Shown here: piece after piece, positions 16,866 to 25,907 of the stretch | Layout of the letters: each line of letters begins with the position of its first letter | Position numbering within the stretch: the stretch's first letter is position 1 | Assembly (NCBI GenBank): GCA_020024325.1 | Contig: JAHHTY010000001.1 | Coordinates: 1-64,000 of the forward strand | DNA length: 64,000 bases | Reading direction: 5' to 3' | Source of the DNA: Negativibacillus sp. | Lineage (GTDB): Bacteria > Bacillota > Clostridia > Oscillospirales > Ruminococcaceae | Position numbers and translations under genes: made by a program | Notes under the pieces: generated by a model | Told to the model about the DNA's origin: nothing | What the model saw: only the letters and a program-made list of their open reading frames with translations | Databases searched by the model: none

Positions 16866-18154
16866 CCTACTCTGTTCATGGTTCTTTATCCGGCATTGTA
16901 GAGGCTCCTATCTCTAAATCAGACCTGCATCGCCTCATTCTTGCTTGTTCTTTGGCTCATGGCAGAACTCTCATTCAACGCTGTACCATTTCCGAAGATA
17001 TCCGTGCAACGGCTCGTGTCATGCAATCAGCCGGGGCAACCATTCAATTTCAAGACAACAATATCTTAGTTGAGGGCATTTCTTCTCATCCCACTGCCCC
17101 CCTGCAATGTGATTGCTCTGAATCCGGTTCTACACTGCGTTTTCTTGTTCCTGTATTTGCTGCTTTAGGGTATCGGGCAACCTTTATCGGTCATGGAAAA
17201 CTTCCACAGCGTCCCATGCAGCCATTGCTGTCTGAACTTGCGGCTCATGGTATCAGCATCACCCTTCCTGAAAACGGAGATGCTCTCCCGTTGCAAATTT
17301 CAGGAACTCTGCAAGGTGGAACCTTTACTTTTTCCGGCAGTATCAGCTCTCAATATATCACTGGATTGATGTTCTCCCTTCCACTTCTGGAAGAGGACAG
17401 CCGCATTGTGCTTACCTCTCCACTGGAATCCAAAGGATATGTTGATATGACTGTCCGTGTTCTGCAACAATTTGGTGTTCAAATCAATCAAACAGAAAGT
17501 GGTTGGGAAATTCCCGGTAGGCAAAAGTTTCACAGCCCGGGACAGATTGTTGCTCAAGGAGATTGGAGCAACGCTGCCTTTTGGATTTGTGCAGGTTCTA
17601 TCTGCCCTAAATCCGAAATCACCGTTAACGGTATCGACCCTTCTTCTCTTCAGGGAGACAAGGCTGTCTGTAACGTTTTACAACAAATGGGAGCTTCCCT
17701 TTCCATTCATCAAAACTCTGTCAGTGTAAAACATTCTGCTTTGCATCATACTGTCATTGATGCTTCACAGATTCCTGATATCATCCCTATTTTATCCGTC
17801 GCTGCTGCAGTGGCAGAAGGAGAAACCCACATCATTCATGCAGAAAGGCTGCGCATTAAAGAAAGTGACCGTCTTCATGCGATGTACGATTGTCTTAACC
17901 GCATCGGTGCTGATGTCACAGAGCTTAAAGACGGGTTGATCATTCGAGGAAAATCCATCCTTTCGGGAGGTACTGTCCACTCTTTCCAAGATCACCGCAT
18001 TGCTATGTCCATGGCGGTTGCTTCGCTTGTCTGTAAAGAACCTGTACTGATTCAGGAGCCGCTTTGTGTTGCAAAATCATATCCTAATTTCTATAAAATT
18101 TTTCAATCGTTAGGAGGAACGGTCAATGTCGTCAACATGGGGGAAAAATATTAA
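16859..18154 (+). CDS. aroA: 3-phosphoshikimate 1-carboxyvinyltransferase (EPSP synthase)
   Basis: A 431-aa enzyme that transfers enolpyruvyl from PEP to shikimate 3-phosphate. Family motifs are SKSDLHRLILA near the N-terminus, SESGSTLRFLVPV, IKESDRLHAM and the C-terminal QDHRIAMSMAVAS. The start overlaps aroB and the end overlaps aroC by 29 nt, indicating one translationally coupled operon. The intermediate-step genes aroD, aroE and aroK are not in the window. Confidence 0.96.
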   Translation: MLTYSVHGSLSGIVEAPISKSDLHRLILACSLAHGRTLIQRCTISEDIRATARVMQSAGATIQFQDNNILVEGISSHPTAPLQCDCSESGSTLRFLVPVFAALGYRATFIGHGKLPQRPMQPLLSELAAHGISITLPENGDALPLQISGTLQGGTFTFSGSISSQYITGLMFSLPLLEEDSRIVLTSPLESKGYVDMTVRVLQQFGVQINQTESGWEIPGRQKFHSPGQIVAQGDWSNAAFWICAGSICPKSEITVNGIDPSSLQGDKAVCNVLQQMGASLSIHQNSVSVKHSALHHTVIDASQIPDIIPILSVAAAVAEGETHIIHAERLRIKESDRLHAMYDCLNRIGADVTELKDGLIIRGKSILSGGTVHSFQDHRIAMSMAVASLVCKEPVLIQEPLCVAKSYPNFYKIFQSLGGTVNVVNMGEKY

Positions 18155-19247
18155 AATATCTATCTTCGGTGAAAGCCATTCCAAAGGAATCGGTGTTGTA
18201 ATAGACGGACTTCCTGCCGGAACAAAGATTAACTTTCCCGAACTTCTCCAATTTATGGCACGAAGAAGCTCGCAGGGCGGAAAACTGGACACTCCTCGTT
18301 TAGAAAAAGATTTTCCTAAAATCCAATGTGGTTTGCTTGCCGATCACCAATCGCCTGACATTTTGATTGCTTGTGGAACACCTGTCTGTGCCTTGATTGA
18401 AAATACAAACACTCGCCCTAAAGATTATGAAAAGCTGAGCTGTGTTGCCCGTCCGGGACACGCCGACTATACCGGCTTTATCCGCTACCATGGTCACAAT
18501 GATACACGGGGCGGAGGTCATTTTTCCGGCAGATTGACAGCTCCTCTTTGCTTTGCCGGAGCTATTGCAAAACAATTTCTTCGATGCCGTGGCATTGAAA
18601 TCGGGGCACACATCGCTGCTGTCGGTCCGGTACAGGATATTCCATTTAATCCTACTGAAATTGACCATAAAACTTTGCTGACAGTTCAGAAAAAATTCTT
18701 TCCCGTTTTAGATGATGACGCCGGTCAAAAAATGCAGCAGCAAATTGCTGACAGCCGTGACCTGCTGGACTCGGTGGGCGGAATCATTGAATGTGCCGCG
18801 GTCGGACTTTCTGCGGGTATCGGAGATCCTATGTTTGATTGTATAGAAAGCAAAATTGCTTCTCTTGTGTTTGGGATTCCTGCCGTTAAAGGATTGGAAT
18901 TTGGTTTAGGCTTTGGCTTTGCTTCTTTGCATGGCAGCAAGAGCAATGACCCTTTCTGTATTCAAGACGGCAACATTAAAACAACCTCTAACCACAACGG
19001 CGGCATCCTTGGTGGTATCAGCAATGGTATGCCTGTGCTTTTCCGTACTGTGATAAAACCTACGCCTTCCATTTCTCAAAAGCAAAAAACCGTAAATTTT
19101 AAAACAGGAGAAGAAACCGAGCTTACCATCAACGGACGCCATGACCCCTGTATTGTCCGTCGTGCCGTTCCTTGTATCGAATCAGCAGCAGCACTTGCCT
19201 TAATGGATCTTCTTTTAGAGCATCCATATCCGATGGAGGAAATGTAA
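18126..19247 (+). CDS. aroC: Chorismate synthase
   Basis: A 373-aa FMN-dependent enzyme that eliminates phosphate from EPSP to make chorismate. Conserved signatures are FGESHSKGIGVVIDGLPAG, RRSSQGGKLDTPR, DTRGGGHFSGRLTAP and the C-terminal GRHDPCIVRRAVPCIE. The ribosome binding site AGGAGG lies inside the 3' end of aroA. The TAA stop overlaps the pheA ATG by one base (TAATG). Confidence 0.96.
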   Translation: MSSTWGKNIKISIFGESHSKGIGVVIDGLPAGTKINFPELLQFMARRSSQGGKLDTPRLEKDFPKIQCGLLADHQSPDILIACGTPVCALIENTNTRPKDYEKLSCVARPGHADYTGFIRYHGHNDTRGGGHFSGRLTAPLCFAGAIAKQFLRCRGIEIGAHIAAVGPVQDIPFNPTEIDHKTLLTVQKKFFPVLDDDAGQKMQQQIADSRDLLDSVGGIIECAAVGLSAGIGDPMFDCIESKIASLVFGIPAVKGLEFGLGFGFASLHGSKSNDPFCIQDGNIKTTSNHNGGILGGISNGMPVLFRTVIKPTPSISQKQKTVNFKTGEETELTINGRHDPCIVRRAVPCIESAAALALMDLLLEHPYPMEEM

Positions 19248-20110
19248 TGAAACAATCAGAACAAATCATCCGCTGCAATGAACCCTGCCTTCAGTCTGCT
19301 GCCAAGGCTGCCTGTCAGGGGGTTGCAGGAGCTTTTTCCCATACAGCGTGTCTTACAGTTTTTGAACAGCCTAACATTACCTTTTATCCCACCTTTGAGG
19401 ATGTCTTTCAGGCTGTCAGCAATCAGGAAAGCGAATATGGAGTTATCCCAATTGAAAACAGCCTTGCAGGTTCTGTAACCGATAATTATGATCTCATGCT
19501 CCGCTATCACCTGCATATCGTCGGCACTGTGAAAGTTAAGGTAGAACACTCTCTGCTTGTCTTGCCGGGCACAAAAATAGAGCAGCTTCGTCATGTATAT
19601 TCCCATGAACAGGCACTGCATCAATGCTCCGATTTTCTCAAAGCACATTCACAGATCACACATCATCCTTACTCAAACACCGCTGCCTCTGCACAATTTG
19701 TTGCAAAAACACAGGACGCTTCACTGGCAGCCATCGGTTCAACCGAATCCGCAAAACGATATGGGCTTGAGATATTACAGCAGAACATTCAAAATCGTCG
19801 GGATAATTTTACTCGCTTTGTTATTCTTGCAAGGGAGCCTATCTCTCATCCCGAATGCAATCGCATCAGCCTAATCATTCGTCTGAAACATCAGGCAGGA
19901 AGTTTGTATCAGGCACTTTCCCGCTTTGCTCAGCAAGAAATAAATCTTTTAAAGCTGGAATCTCGCCCCATACCGGATAGTCCTTTTGAGTTTTTGTTTT
20001 ACTGGGATTTTGACGGAAATCTTATGGAACCTCGTGTCCAAAAGGCATTAAAAGATTTGGAACAGGATATAGAATACATGAAACTTCTTGGAAACTATCC
20101 TGAATTTTAA
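19247..20110 (+). CDS. pheA: Prephenate dehydratase with C-terminal ACT domain
   Basis: A 287-aa enzyme that converts prephenate to phenylpyruvate, committing chorismate to phenylalanine. The catalytic domain shows GVAGAFSHTAC, GVIPIENSLAGSV and the active-site DNFTRFVIL; the ACT regulatory domain shows GSLYQALSRFAQQEINLLKLESRPIP, with the ESRP motif that binds Phe. The start at 19247 is set by GGAGGA 6 nt upstream and by TAATG coupling to aroC. There is no chorismate mutase domain, so that step is made elsewhere. Its presence as the last gene fits the Phe-rich leader peptide. I saw no terminator immediately after it. Confidence 0.95.
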   Translation: MKQSEQIIRCNEPCLQSAAKAACQGVAGAFSHTACLTVFEQPNITFYPTFEDVFQAVSNQESEYGVIPIENSLAGSVTDNYDLMLRYHLHIVGTVKVKVEHSLLVLPGTKIEQLRHVYSHEQALHQCSDFLKAHSQITHHPYSNTAASAQFVAKTQDASLAAIGSTESAKRYGLEILQQNIQNRRDNFTRFVILAREPISHPECNRISLIIRLKHQAGSLYQALSRFAQQEINLLKLESRPIPDSPFEFLFYWDFDGNLMEPRVQKALKDLEQDIEYMKLLGNYPEF

Positions 20111-20230
20111 TAAATCCCTTTCTTTTTTCATAAGTTCTAATTTACTACATATATAATCAATATTTTTTATTCAACATTTCCATATTTTCCCTATAAATTA
20201 TATAAAATATAATAAAATTACGATAGTCGG

Positions 20231-20259
20231 TTGAAAAAAATCCTCTTTTGCGGTATGAT
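20231..20259 (+). promoter_or_regulatory. Promoter of ireB
   Basis: TTGAAA (20231-20236), 17 nt, TATGAT (20254-20259), about 120 nt upstream of the ireB start at 20378. It shows that ireB need not depend on the aro operon transcript. Confidence 0.6.
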
Positions 20260-20377
20260 ATTGGTATAGCAAAAGTGCGCAAAAATCCATAATCTTTATG
20301 TATGTAAATAAAACTCAATTTTTTACAAATTCTGCCATATTTTGCAGCTTTGTAAAAAACAGATGGAGGTATCATAT

Positions 20378-20623
20378 ATGCACGAACCAACGATATCTTT
20401 TTCGCTTCATGACGATAAAGAAAAGGAAATCAAAAAAACACTAACCATTATTTATGATGCACTCAGACAAAAAGGATACAATCCCATCAATCAAATTGTT
20501 GGATATATCCTTTCCGAAGATCCAACCTATATCACTACCTACAACAATGCACGCAGTCTTATCCGTCGTATTGACCGTGATGAGCTTTTGCAAATCCTTG
20601 TTAAGTCCTATCTCAATGATTAG
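20378..20623 (+). CDS. IreB family regulatory phosphoprotein (UPF0297)
   Basis: An 81-aa protein that matches the IreB/UPF0297 family across its length. Motifs are TISFSLHDDKEKEIKKTL, YDALRQKGYNPINQIVGYILSEDPTYITTYNNAR and LIRRIDRDELLQILVKSYL. In enterococci IreB is a substrate of the PASTA kinase IreK and affects cell-wall stress tolerance. The start at 20378 follows GGAGG by 9 nt. In many Firmicutes it is followed by ruvX; here it is followed by its own terminator instead. Confidence 0.9.
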   Translation: MHEPTISFSLHDDKEKEIKKTLTIIYDALRQKGYNPINQIVGYILSEDPTYITTYNNARSLIRRIDRDELLQILVKSYLND

Positions 20624-20649
20624 GGGTATTTTGCCTTGCAAAAAATAGT

Positions 20650-20682
20650 GCGGATGGCTGGAAAAAGGCTGTCCGCTTTTTT
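20650..20682 (+). terminator. Intrinsic terminator of ireB
   Basis: GCGGATGGCT and the 3' arm ending GTCCGC (20650-20676) form a 10-bp stem with three wobble pairs, directly followed by TTTTTT. It is 27 nt past the ireB stop. Confidence 0.75.
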
Positions 20683-20736
20683 GTCAGAAAACGTCGGCTA
20701 AACAATCTGTGATGACATAAGAAGGGAGTTTTTGCG

Positions 20737-21027
20737 ATGTCGCAGGAATTTTTAATGTATAAAGGAAGACCTCTTGTACGCAGCGGAGACACACTGTACT
20801 ATGGAAGTATGGGAGATAAATGTGTTGCCCACCTGCAAATTAAAAGTCAAACAGAAATGGATGGACTGAATATGGCAGACAAAGTTGTGATTCAGCTAAT
20901 TTCTACTGACGAATCCTTATCCCTAAAAGAACGTATTCTAAATAAAGCAGAACGTGATGGATTATATGAAGCTCTTGCCATAGCTGATATCTGGATGGAA
21001 CGTCATAATAAAAAAGAAAATGCTTAA
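20737..21027 (+). CDS. Conserved hypothetical protein (96 aa)
   Basis: A soluble 96-aa protein (SQEFLMYKGRPLVRSGDTLYYG...ADKVVIQLISTDESLSL...ADIWMERH). I recall similar short proteins as conserved in Clostridia, but no function is known to me. It has no membrane segment or signal. GAAGGGAG precedes the ATG. It ends just before a strong bidirectional terminator shared with the DUF454 gene. Confidence 0.75.
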   Translation: MSQEFLMYKGRPLVRSGDTLYYGSMGDKCVAHLQIKSQTEMDGLNMADKVVIQLISTDESLSLKERILNKAERDGLYEALAIADIWMERHNKKENA

Positions 21028-21032
21028 GATAT

Positions 21033-21074
21033 AAAAGAGGAAGCCGAACCTAAATAGATTCGGCTTCCTCTTTT
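21033..21074. terminator. Bidirectional intrinsic terminator
   Basis: Perfect 16-bp arms (21033-21048 and 21059-21074) with a 10-nt loop, flanked by A and T residues. It lies between the convergent genes ending at 21027 and 21095. Confidence 0.9.
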
Positions 21075-21094
21075 ATATGCTTCTTAATCTTGCT

Positions 21095-21478
21095 TTAAAA
21101 GTTTTTATCCTGTTCGGGGCATGTTTTAACACCAAACACAAAATAAATCAGGTGAGCAACCCATACCAGTGCTAAAATCATTCTTGCAACCGGAACACGG
21201 GACATCATTACAAATCCTATCCCCATCATCAATGTAACAACAGTGATAATGCGAAGCTTTGTTTTTGTTGTCATACCCTGACCTTTTACAAAGCTTTCAA
21301 GGTTTTCCTGATATAACTTGGTTCCAACAAACCAGCGATGTAATCGCTCCGAGCTTCTTGCAAAGCAAAACGCCGCCAACATCAAAAATGGAACTGTCGG
21401 CAAAATCGGAACTATTGTTCCCACTGCACCCAAAGCTGTGCTAATGCAGCCCAGCAAAATATATATTGTTCTTTTCAA
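21095..21478 (-). CDS. DUF454 (YbaN) family inner membrane protein
   Basis: A 127-aa protein with three hydrophobic segments and the DUF454 signature: LLGCISTALGAVGTIVPILPTVPFLMLAAFCFARSS, followed by RLHRWFVGTKLYQENLESFVKGQGM. The likely start is TTG at 21478, with GGAGAG 9 nt upstream; another TTG at 21499 is upstream of that ribosome binding site and so is unlikely. The function of the family is unknown. It lies 42 nt downstream of the ABC exporter genes and is probably co-transcribed. Confidence 0.8.
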   Translation of the reverse strand: MKRTIYILLGCISTALGAVGTIVPILPTVPFLMLAAFCFARSSERLHRWFVGTKLYQENLESFVKGQGMTTKTKLRIITVVTLMMGIGFVMMSRVPVARMILALVWVAHLIYFVFGVKTCPEQDKNF

Positions 21479-21520
21479 CTGGAATAACTCTCCTTCCAAA
21501 ACACTTCTTTCTTTTTTGTC

Positions 21521-23176
21521 TTAACTCATTCTTCCGTTTTCAACACTGTATATTTTGTCTGCAATACGCATGGTAGAACTACGGTGAGAAACCAGAACAA
21601 CCGTCTTATCTTCTCTTTCTTCTCCAATAGATTTTAAAATTACAGCTTCATTTAAGCTATCCAAATTGCTGGTTGGCTCGTCCAGCAGCATCAGCGGTGC
21701 ATTATGTAAAAATGCTCTCGCAAGTCCAATACGCTGACGTTCTCCTCCCGAAAGGGTATCTCCCAGCTCGCCAACAGATGTATCATATCCTTTTGGAAGC
21801 TTCATAATAAAATCATGCACCGATGCTTTTTTACAAGCTTCCACAATCTCTTCGTGGCTGGCATCCAGCTTTGCAATGCGAATATTATTTTCAATGCTGT
21901 CATGGAACAGATGAGTTTCCTGGGTAACAAAACTTTCCATCTGTCTTAAATTTTCAGTGTTAATTTGATCGATGGAGCGTCCGGCAATATCAATTTCACC
22001 CTTCTGTGCACTCCAAAAACGCATCAGCAATTTAAGCAGAGTGGATTTACCGCTTCCGCTTTTTCCAACAATACCAATTATCGATTTTTTCGGCATTTGC
22101 ATGGAAATGTTGGACAGAATCTCTTCTCCACCATAGGAAAAGCTTACATCTTTTACTTCCACATCAGAGAATTTTATATCCATAAACCCGTCAATTTCTT
22201 CGGTAACGGGAGTTTCATCCAAAATATCCAGCACTCGATTTCCTGCTGCAAAGGTATTTTGCAGGGTACTTCCCAGATTTGCCAGCGCAATTACCGGACC
22301 AAAAGAACTCATCAGTGTCACTACCGGAATCAGCACACCGTCAAATCCGATTTGACCTTTTTGATAGAGGGTTGCACAGAGCAGCAGCATTGCCAAATCA
22401 AAGAACAAAATGACAGTATTTGTGATTGCCATGCTGTATCCTGCCCGATTCTTCATCAGCTTTTCCTGTCCTGATAATTCATCTGTTTTTCGGTTCATCT
22501 CTTCAAGACGTTTCTCCCCTGCCTGATATTGCAGTGTTTCAGACAAACCTCTCAAACTGTCAAGAACAAAGCTGCTTAAATTGCCAGATTCACCGCGAAA
22601 ACGAATACCATCCTCTTTTCCTTTTTTGGAGGTAATCATTGGAATAATGATACCAACACAGCAGTATGCTACCACTGCAAGCAAGGCAAATAATATATGG
22701 AAACTTCCAAGCAGCAGCACCATAATCAATGATACAAAAAAAGCAATTGCAATCGGAGAGATGGTGTGTGCATAAAACACTTCCAATAATTCAATGTCTG
22801 CGGTGATAATGGAGATTAAATTGCCTCTGTCTTTGCCTTCCAGCTTTGCCGGACACAACTTCCTCAAAGCTGCAAATACCTTATCTCGCAAAAGGGCAAG
22901 CAATTTAAAGGCAATGTAATGATTACAAGCCTGTTCACCATAGTGCAATGCACCGCGAAGCAAGGCAAAAACTGCAATGCAGACAAACAAAACAGTTAAC
23001 GAACGACCACTTTCCGTTACTAACTCAACTAAAGCAGATACCCCAAATACAGGAATGAAGATGGCACAGAGGAATCCCACGGTTCCCAGCAGAATTGCCA
23101 GAAGCATAAAGCCTGTCAATGGCTTTACCAAGCCAATTAGACGCATACAAATATTCAGATTACTTCTCTCCTTCAT
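21521..23176 (-). CDS. ABC exporter ATP-binding/permease subunit (CydC-like)
   Basis: A 551-aa fusion of a six-helix ABC exporter membrane domain (about 1-320) and a nucleotide-binding domain. The latter has Walker A GKSGSGKST, signature LSGGERQRIGLARA and Walker B LMLLDEPTSNLD. ATG at 23176 is chosen because it gives the usual exporter N-terminus; it overlaps the end of the partner gene by 17 nt, implying translational coupling and a heterodimer. Resemblance to CydC is general only, since no cytochrome bd genes are near. Substrate unknown. Confidence 0.85.
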   Translation of the reverse strand: MKERSNLNICMRLIGLVKPLTGFMLLAILLGTVGFLCAIFIPVFGVSALVELVTESGRSLTVLFVCIAVFALLRGALHYGEQACNHYIAFKLLALLRDKVFAALRKLCPAKLEGKDRGNLISIITADIELLEVFYAHTISPIAIAFFVSLIMVLLLGSFHILFALLAVVAYCCVGIIIPMITSKKGKEDGIRFRGESGNLSSFVLDSLRGLSETLQYQAGEKRLEEMNRKTDELSGQEKLMKNRAGYSMAITNTVILFFDLAMLLLCATLYQKGQIGFDGVLIPVVTLMSSFGPVIALANLGSTLQNTFAAGNRVLDILDETPVTEEIDGFMDIKFSDVEVKDVSFSYGGEEILSNISMQMPKKSIIGIVGKSGSGKSTLLKLLMRFWSAQKGEIDIAGRSIDQINTENLRQMESFVTQETHLFHDSIENNIRIAKLDASHEEIVEACKKASVHDFIMKLPKGYDTSVGELGDTLSGGERQRIGLARAFLHNAPLMLLDEPTSNLDSLNEAVILKSIGEEREDKTVVLVSHRSSTMRIADKIYSVENGRMS

Positions 23177-24911
23177 ACGACTTTTCCTTTCCGTATTGCT
23201 CCAACGAACTTTGTGTATTCCACAGCTGTGCATACTGTCCATGCTGTTTTAGCAATACATCATGTTTTCCCGACTCTGCAACCGAGCCATTCTGCATCAC
23301 ATAGATTCTGTCTGCACGAAGCGCATTTGCCAGTCGATGGGTAATCAAAATAACAGTCTTATCTTGTGCCAGATTGTAAATCTGTCCCATAATTTCGTTT
23401 TCGCTTTCAGCATCTACATTAGAGGTTGCTTCGTCAAAAATATAAATTGGACTATCATGCAAAACTGCCCTTGCCAGTGCTAATCTCTGACGCTGTCCGC
23501 CCGAAAGATTGCTTCCTCTTTCCGTAAGTGCAGTGTCCAATCCGTTCTCTGCACGCATAAAGTTTGCAAGATTTACCTGTTCCAAAATTTCCCACAAACG
23601 CTCATCAGATGCCTGAGGGGCACCCATTAGAAGATTATCACGAACGCTTCCTTTAAACAGGTAACTGTCAAAACCGATATAAGTAATATTTTTCATCAGA
23701 CTTTCCTCTTGAATTTCTGACAAATCGTGTTCACCCAGCTTCACTGTTCCCTGATAGCCTTTATTTTTCCCCATTAGAATAGATGCAACGGTCGATTTTC
23801 CGCATCCGCTTTCTCCAACAATGGCAGTAAAACTTTTATGTGGGAATTCCATTGTAACTCCATGCAAAATTTCCCGATTTTCTTCGTAAGAAAAATGCAG
23901 GTCACGGCAGTATAATCCTGCCTGTGGCTCAACCTCATATTTTGCATTTCCTGTATTTTCCGACAAATCCAACAACTTAAAGATTTTATCACTGGCTGCC
24001 ATACCGTTCATCGCAATATGAAAATAACTTCCCAGCATACGCATTGGAATAAAAAATTCTGCCGACAACAAAATGATAGAGATACATCCTGCCAGTGAAA
24101 CATTCCCTGCTCGATACTGAAGTACCGAAATAATGGTTCCCAGTGCGGCTCCACCATACGCAATCGCATCCATGACTGTAACCGAGTTGAGCTGCATAGT
24201 TAAAACCTTCATCGTGATTTTACGGAACCTTTCCGATTCCTCATTCATCTGCTCGTGTTTAAATTTATCTGACTGGTATATTTTTAAAATCGTCAATCCC
24301 TGCAAATTCTCAAGGAAGGTATCTCCAAGTGTAGTATATTCGCTCCAATACTTAGACAGCAGTTTCTTTGCAAAAGTCTGAACTGCCGCAATGGTGACCG
24401 GAATCAGAGGAACACAGATTAAAAGAACGATTGCCGATGGTAGATTGACAAAGCTGAGTACAACAAACAGTGTAATCGGTGCAATTACACTGTAAAAAAA
24501 CTGTGGAAGATATGCTCCAAAGTAAGTTTCCAGCTGCTCTACACCTTCCACCGCCAGCTGAACAATTTCTGAGGTTGCCACCTGTTCCCGATAGGATGTT
24601 CCTAAACGAAGTAACTTTTGATAAATCAATGTCCTCAATTTCTTCTTTACAGACTTTGAGGAGAGGTATCCCATTTTCGACATCTGTCTTGTACAAAAGA
24701 AGCGGATTACAATAGCAACTGCTACAGCAAGCGTTGTCTGGATAAAGGTTGTTGCATCCGCTGTCTTTAAGCTTAGCTTTTGCAGCATTGAGGCAATGGC
24801 AAATATCATACCAATATTTGATACCATACTTACCCATTGATACACAATATTTCCTGCAATATATTTTTTGCTTTCACTGACCATGCCTATCAGCCGTTTG
24901 TTAATCATCAT
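23160..24911 (-). CDS. ABC exporter ATP-binding/permease subunit (CydD-like)
   Basis: A 583-aa partner of the preceding protein. It has an exporter-type membrane domain at about 1-320 and an ATPase domain with Walker A GESGCGKST, signature LSGGQRQRLALARA and Walker B PIYIFDEATSNVD. It is the first gene of the unit, behind the palindrome-rich promoter region at 24969-25111. That strong operator arrangement suggests inducible expression, as for drug, thiol or metabolite exporters, but the compound cannot be told from the sequence. Confidence 0.87.
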   Translation of the reverse strand: MMINKRLIGMVSESKKYIAGNIVYQWVSMVSNIGMIFAIASMLQKLSLKTADATTFIQTTLAVAVAIVIRFFCTRQMSKMGYLSSKSVKKKLRTLIYQKLLRLGTSYREQVATSEIVQLAVEGVEQLETYFGAYLPQFFYSVIAPITLFVVLSFVNLPSAIVLLICVPLIPVTIAAVQTFAKKLLSKYWSEYTTLGDTFLENLQGLTILKIYQSDKFKHEQMNEESERFRKITMKVLTMQLNSVTVMDAIAYGGAALGTIISVLQYRAGNVSLAGCISIILLSAEFFIPMRMLGSYFHIAMNGMAASDKIFKLLDLSENTGNAKYEVEPQAGLYCRDLHFSYEENREILHGVTMEFPHKSFTAIVGESGCGKSTVASILMGKNKGYQGTVKLGEHDLSEIQEESLMKNITYIGFDSYLFKGSVRDNLLMGAPQASDERLWEILEQVNLANFMRAENGLDTALTERGSNLSGGQRQRLALARAVLHDSPIYIFDEATSNVDAESENEIMGQIYNLAQDKTVILITHRLANALRADRIYVMQNGSVAESGKHDVLLKQHGQYAQLWNTQSSLEQYGKEKSYEGEK

Positions 24912-24968
24912 TTTTCTAAATCCCTCCTGCAGAGTTTATCTGTAAAAGAATGAGCCTTCATGACTTTT

Positions 24969-25111
24969 GATTAGCATAAACTAATCCTGACGAAAAAAAT
25001 ATCGGTTAGACTAGTCTAACCGATCTAACCGATAATTAAGTTTATCGGTTTTGTATATTTTTGTCAAGTATTACTAACAATAAGCGGATTACCTTTTGTT
25101 AGATTGAGCTA
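24969..25111. promoter_or_regulatory. Cluster of four palindromic operators before the ABC exporter
   Basis: Four dyads lie in 143 bp. They are GATTAG-N6-CTAATC (24969-24986); a perfect uninterrupted 24-bp palindrome at 25001-25024 whose half site reads ATCGGTTAGACT; AACCGATAA-N6-TTATCGGTT (25027-25050), which covers the -10 box; and GTTAG-N6-CTAAC (25096-25111). The sites share GGTTAG/CTAACC or TTAG/CTAA elements. This density suggests cooperative binding by a dimeric repressor of the TetR or MarR kind. Its gene is not in the window. Confidence 0.7.
25039..25067 (-). promoter_or_regulatory. Promoter of the ABC exporter operon
   Basis: Minus-strand TTGACA (25062-25067), 17 nt, TAAACT (25039-25044). 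The -10 box lies inside the 25027-25050 palindrome, and the 24-bp palindrome starts just past the expected transcription start, so repressor binding at either would block transcription. Confidence 0.7.
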
Positions 25112-25115
25112 ACTT

Positions 25116-25907
25116 TCATTCCAAAAATTGACCCATTTTTCGGAAACGTCGGTATCTTCTTTGAATCAACTCTTCTCCTGAAAGCCGCTGTCCCTGAGAA
25201 AAAGCACTGTATAAGTCTTTGCTTAACCGCTGGTAAACTTTCTCAAAACCCTTTTTGTAGTCTTGCGGTTCACGGACAATACGCTCCACTACCTTTAATT
25301 TCAACAATTCCTGGGCGGTTAATTTTAAACACTCTGCTGCTTCCTTGGTTTTAGAAGAATCTTTCCATAAGATCGTTGCACAACCCTCTGGAGAAATCAC
25401 CGAATAAACCGCATTTTCCATCATCCAAACTTCGTCTGAAACTGCCAGCCCCAAAGCACCACCACTGCCACCTTCACCAATTAAAATTGATATGACAGGT
25501 GTCTTGAGTGTCATCATTTCCATAAGATTTTCGGCAATTGCCTGGGCTTGTCCTCGCTCCTCTGCTTCTATTCCGCAATAAGCTCCCGAGGTGTCAATAA
25601 AACAAACAATGGGACGATGAAATTTTTCTGCAAGCTTCATCTGCCTCAATGCTTTGCGGTATCCTTCCGGGTGTGCACATCCAAAATTTCGCAGTACCTT
25701 ATCTTTAGTATCCTTTCCCCGTTCAATAGCAATGGCAGTTATCGGCATATCGTTCAGCCAGCCCACTCCTGCAATCACGGCTTTATCATCTGCAAAGCGC
25801 CGATCGCCATGCAACTCCACAAATCCATCTATCATGTTTTCAATAAAGTCCTTACCGCTTGGGCGACCTTTTGCTCTTGCAGCTTCGACTCGTTTATAAG
25901 CTTCCAT
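25116..25907 (-). CDS. accA: Acetyl-CoA carboxylase carboxyltransferase, alpha subunit
   Basis: A 263-aa subunit that, with AccD, transfers carboxyl from carboxybiotin to acetyl-CoA to give malonyl-CoA. Motifs are GFVELHGDRRFADDKAV, FIDTSGAYCGIEAEERGQ and GEGGSGGALGLAVSDEVWMMENAVYSVISPEGCA. The ATG at 25907 has GGGGAGG 9 nt upstream and lies within the 3' end of accD (14-nt overlap). It is the last gene of the fatty acid operon; I saw no clear terminator after it. Confidence 0.94.
   Translation of the reverse strand: MEAYKRVEAARAKGRPSGKDFIENMIDGFVELHGDRRFADDKAVIAGVGWLNDMPITAIAIERGKDTKDKVLRNFGCAHPEGYRKALRQMKLAEKFHRPIVCFIDTSGAYCGIEAEERGQAQAIAENLMEMMTLKTPVISILIGEGGSGGALGLAVSDEVWMMENAVYSVISPEGCATILWKDSSKTKEAAECLKLTAQELLKLKVVERIVREPQDYKKGFEKVYQRLSKDLYSAFSQGQRLSGEELIQRRYRRFRKMGQFLE

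Noticed and set aside
21521..24911. Assignment as true cydDC
   Set aside because: The exporters resemble CydDC only in general architecture, and no cytochrome bd oxidase genes are near, so no gene symbol is given.
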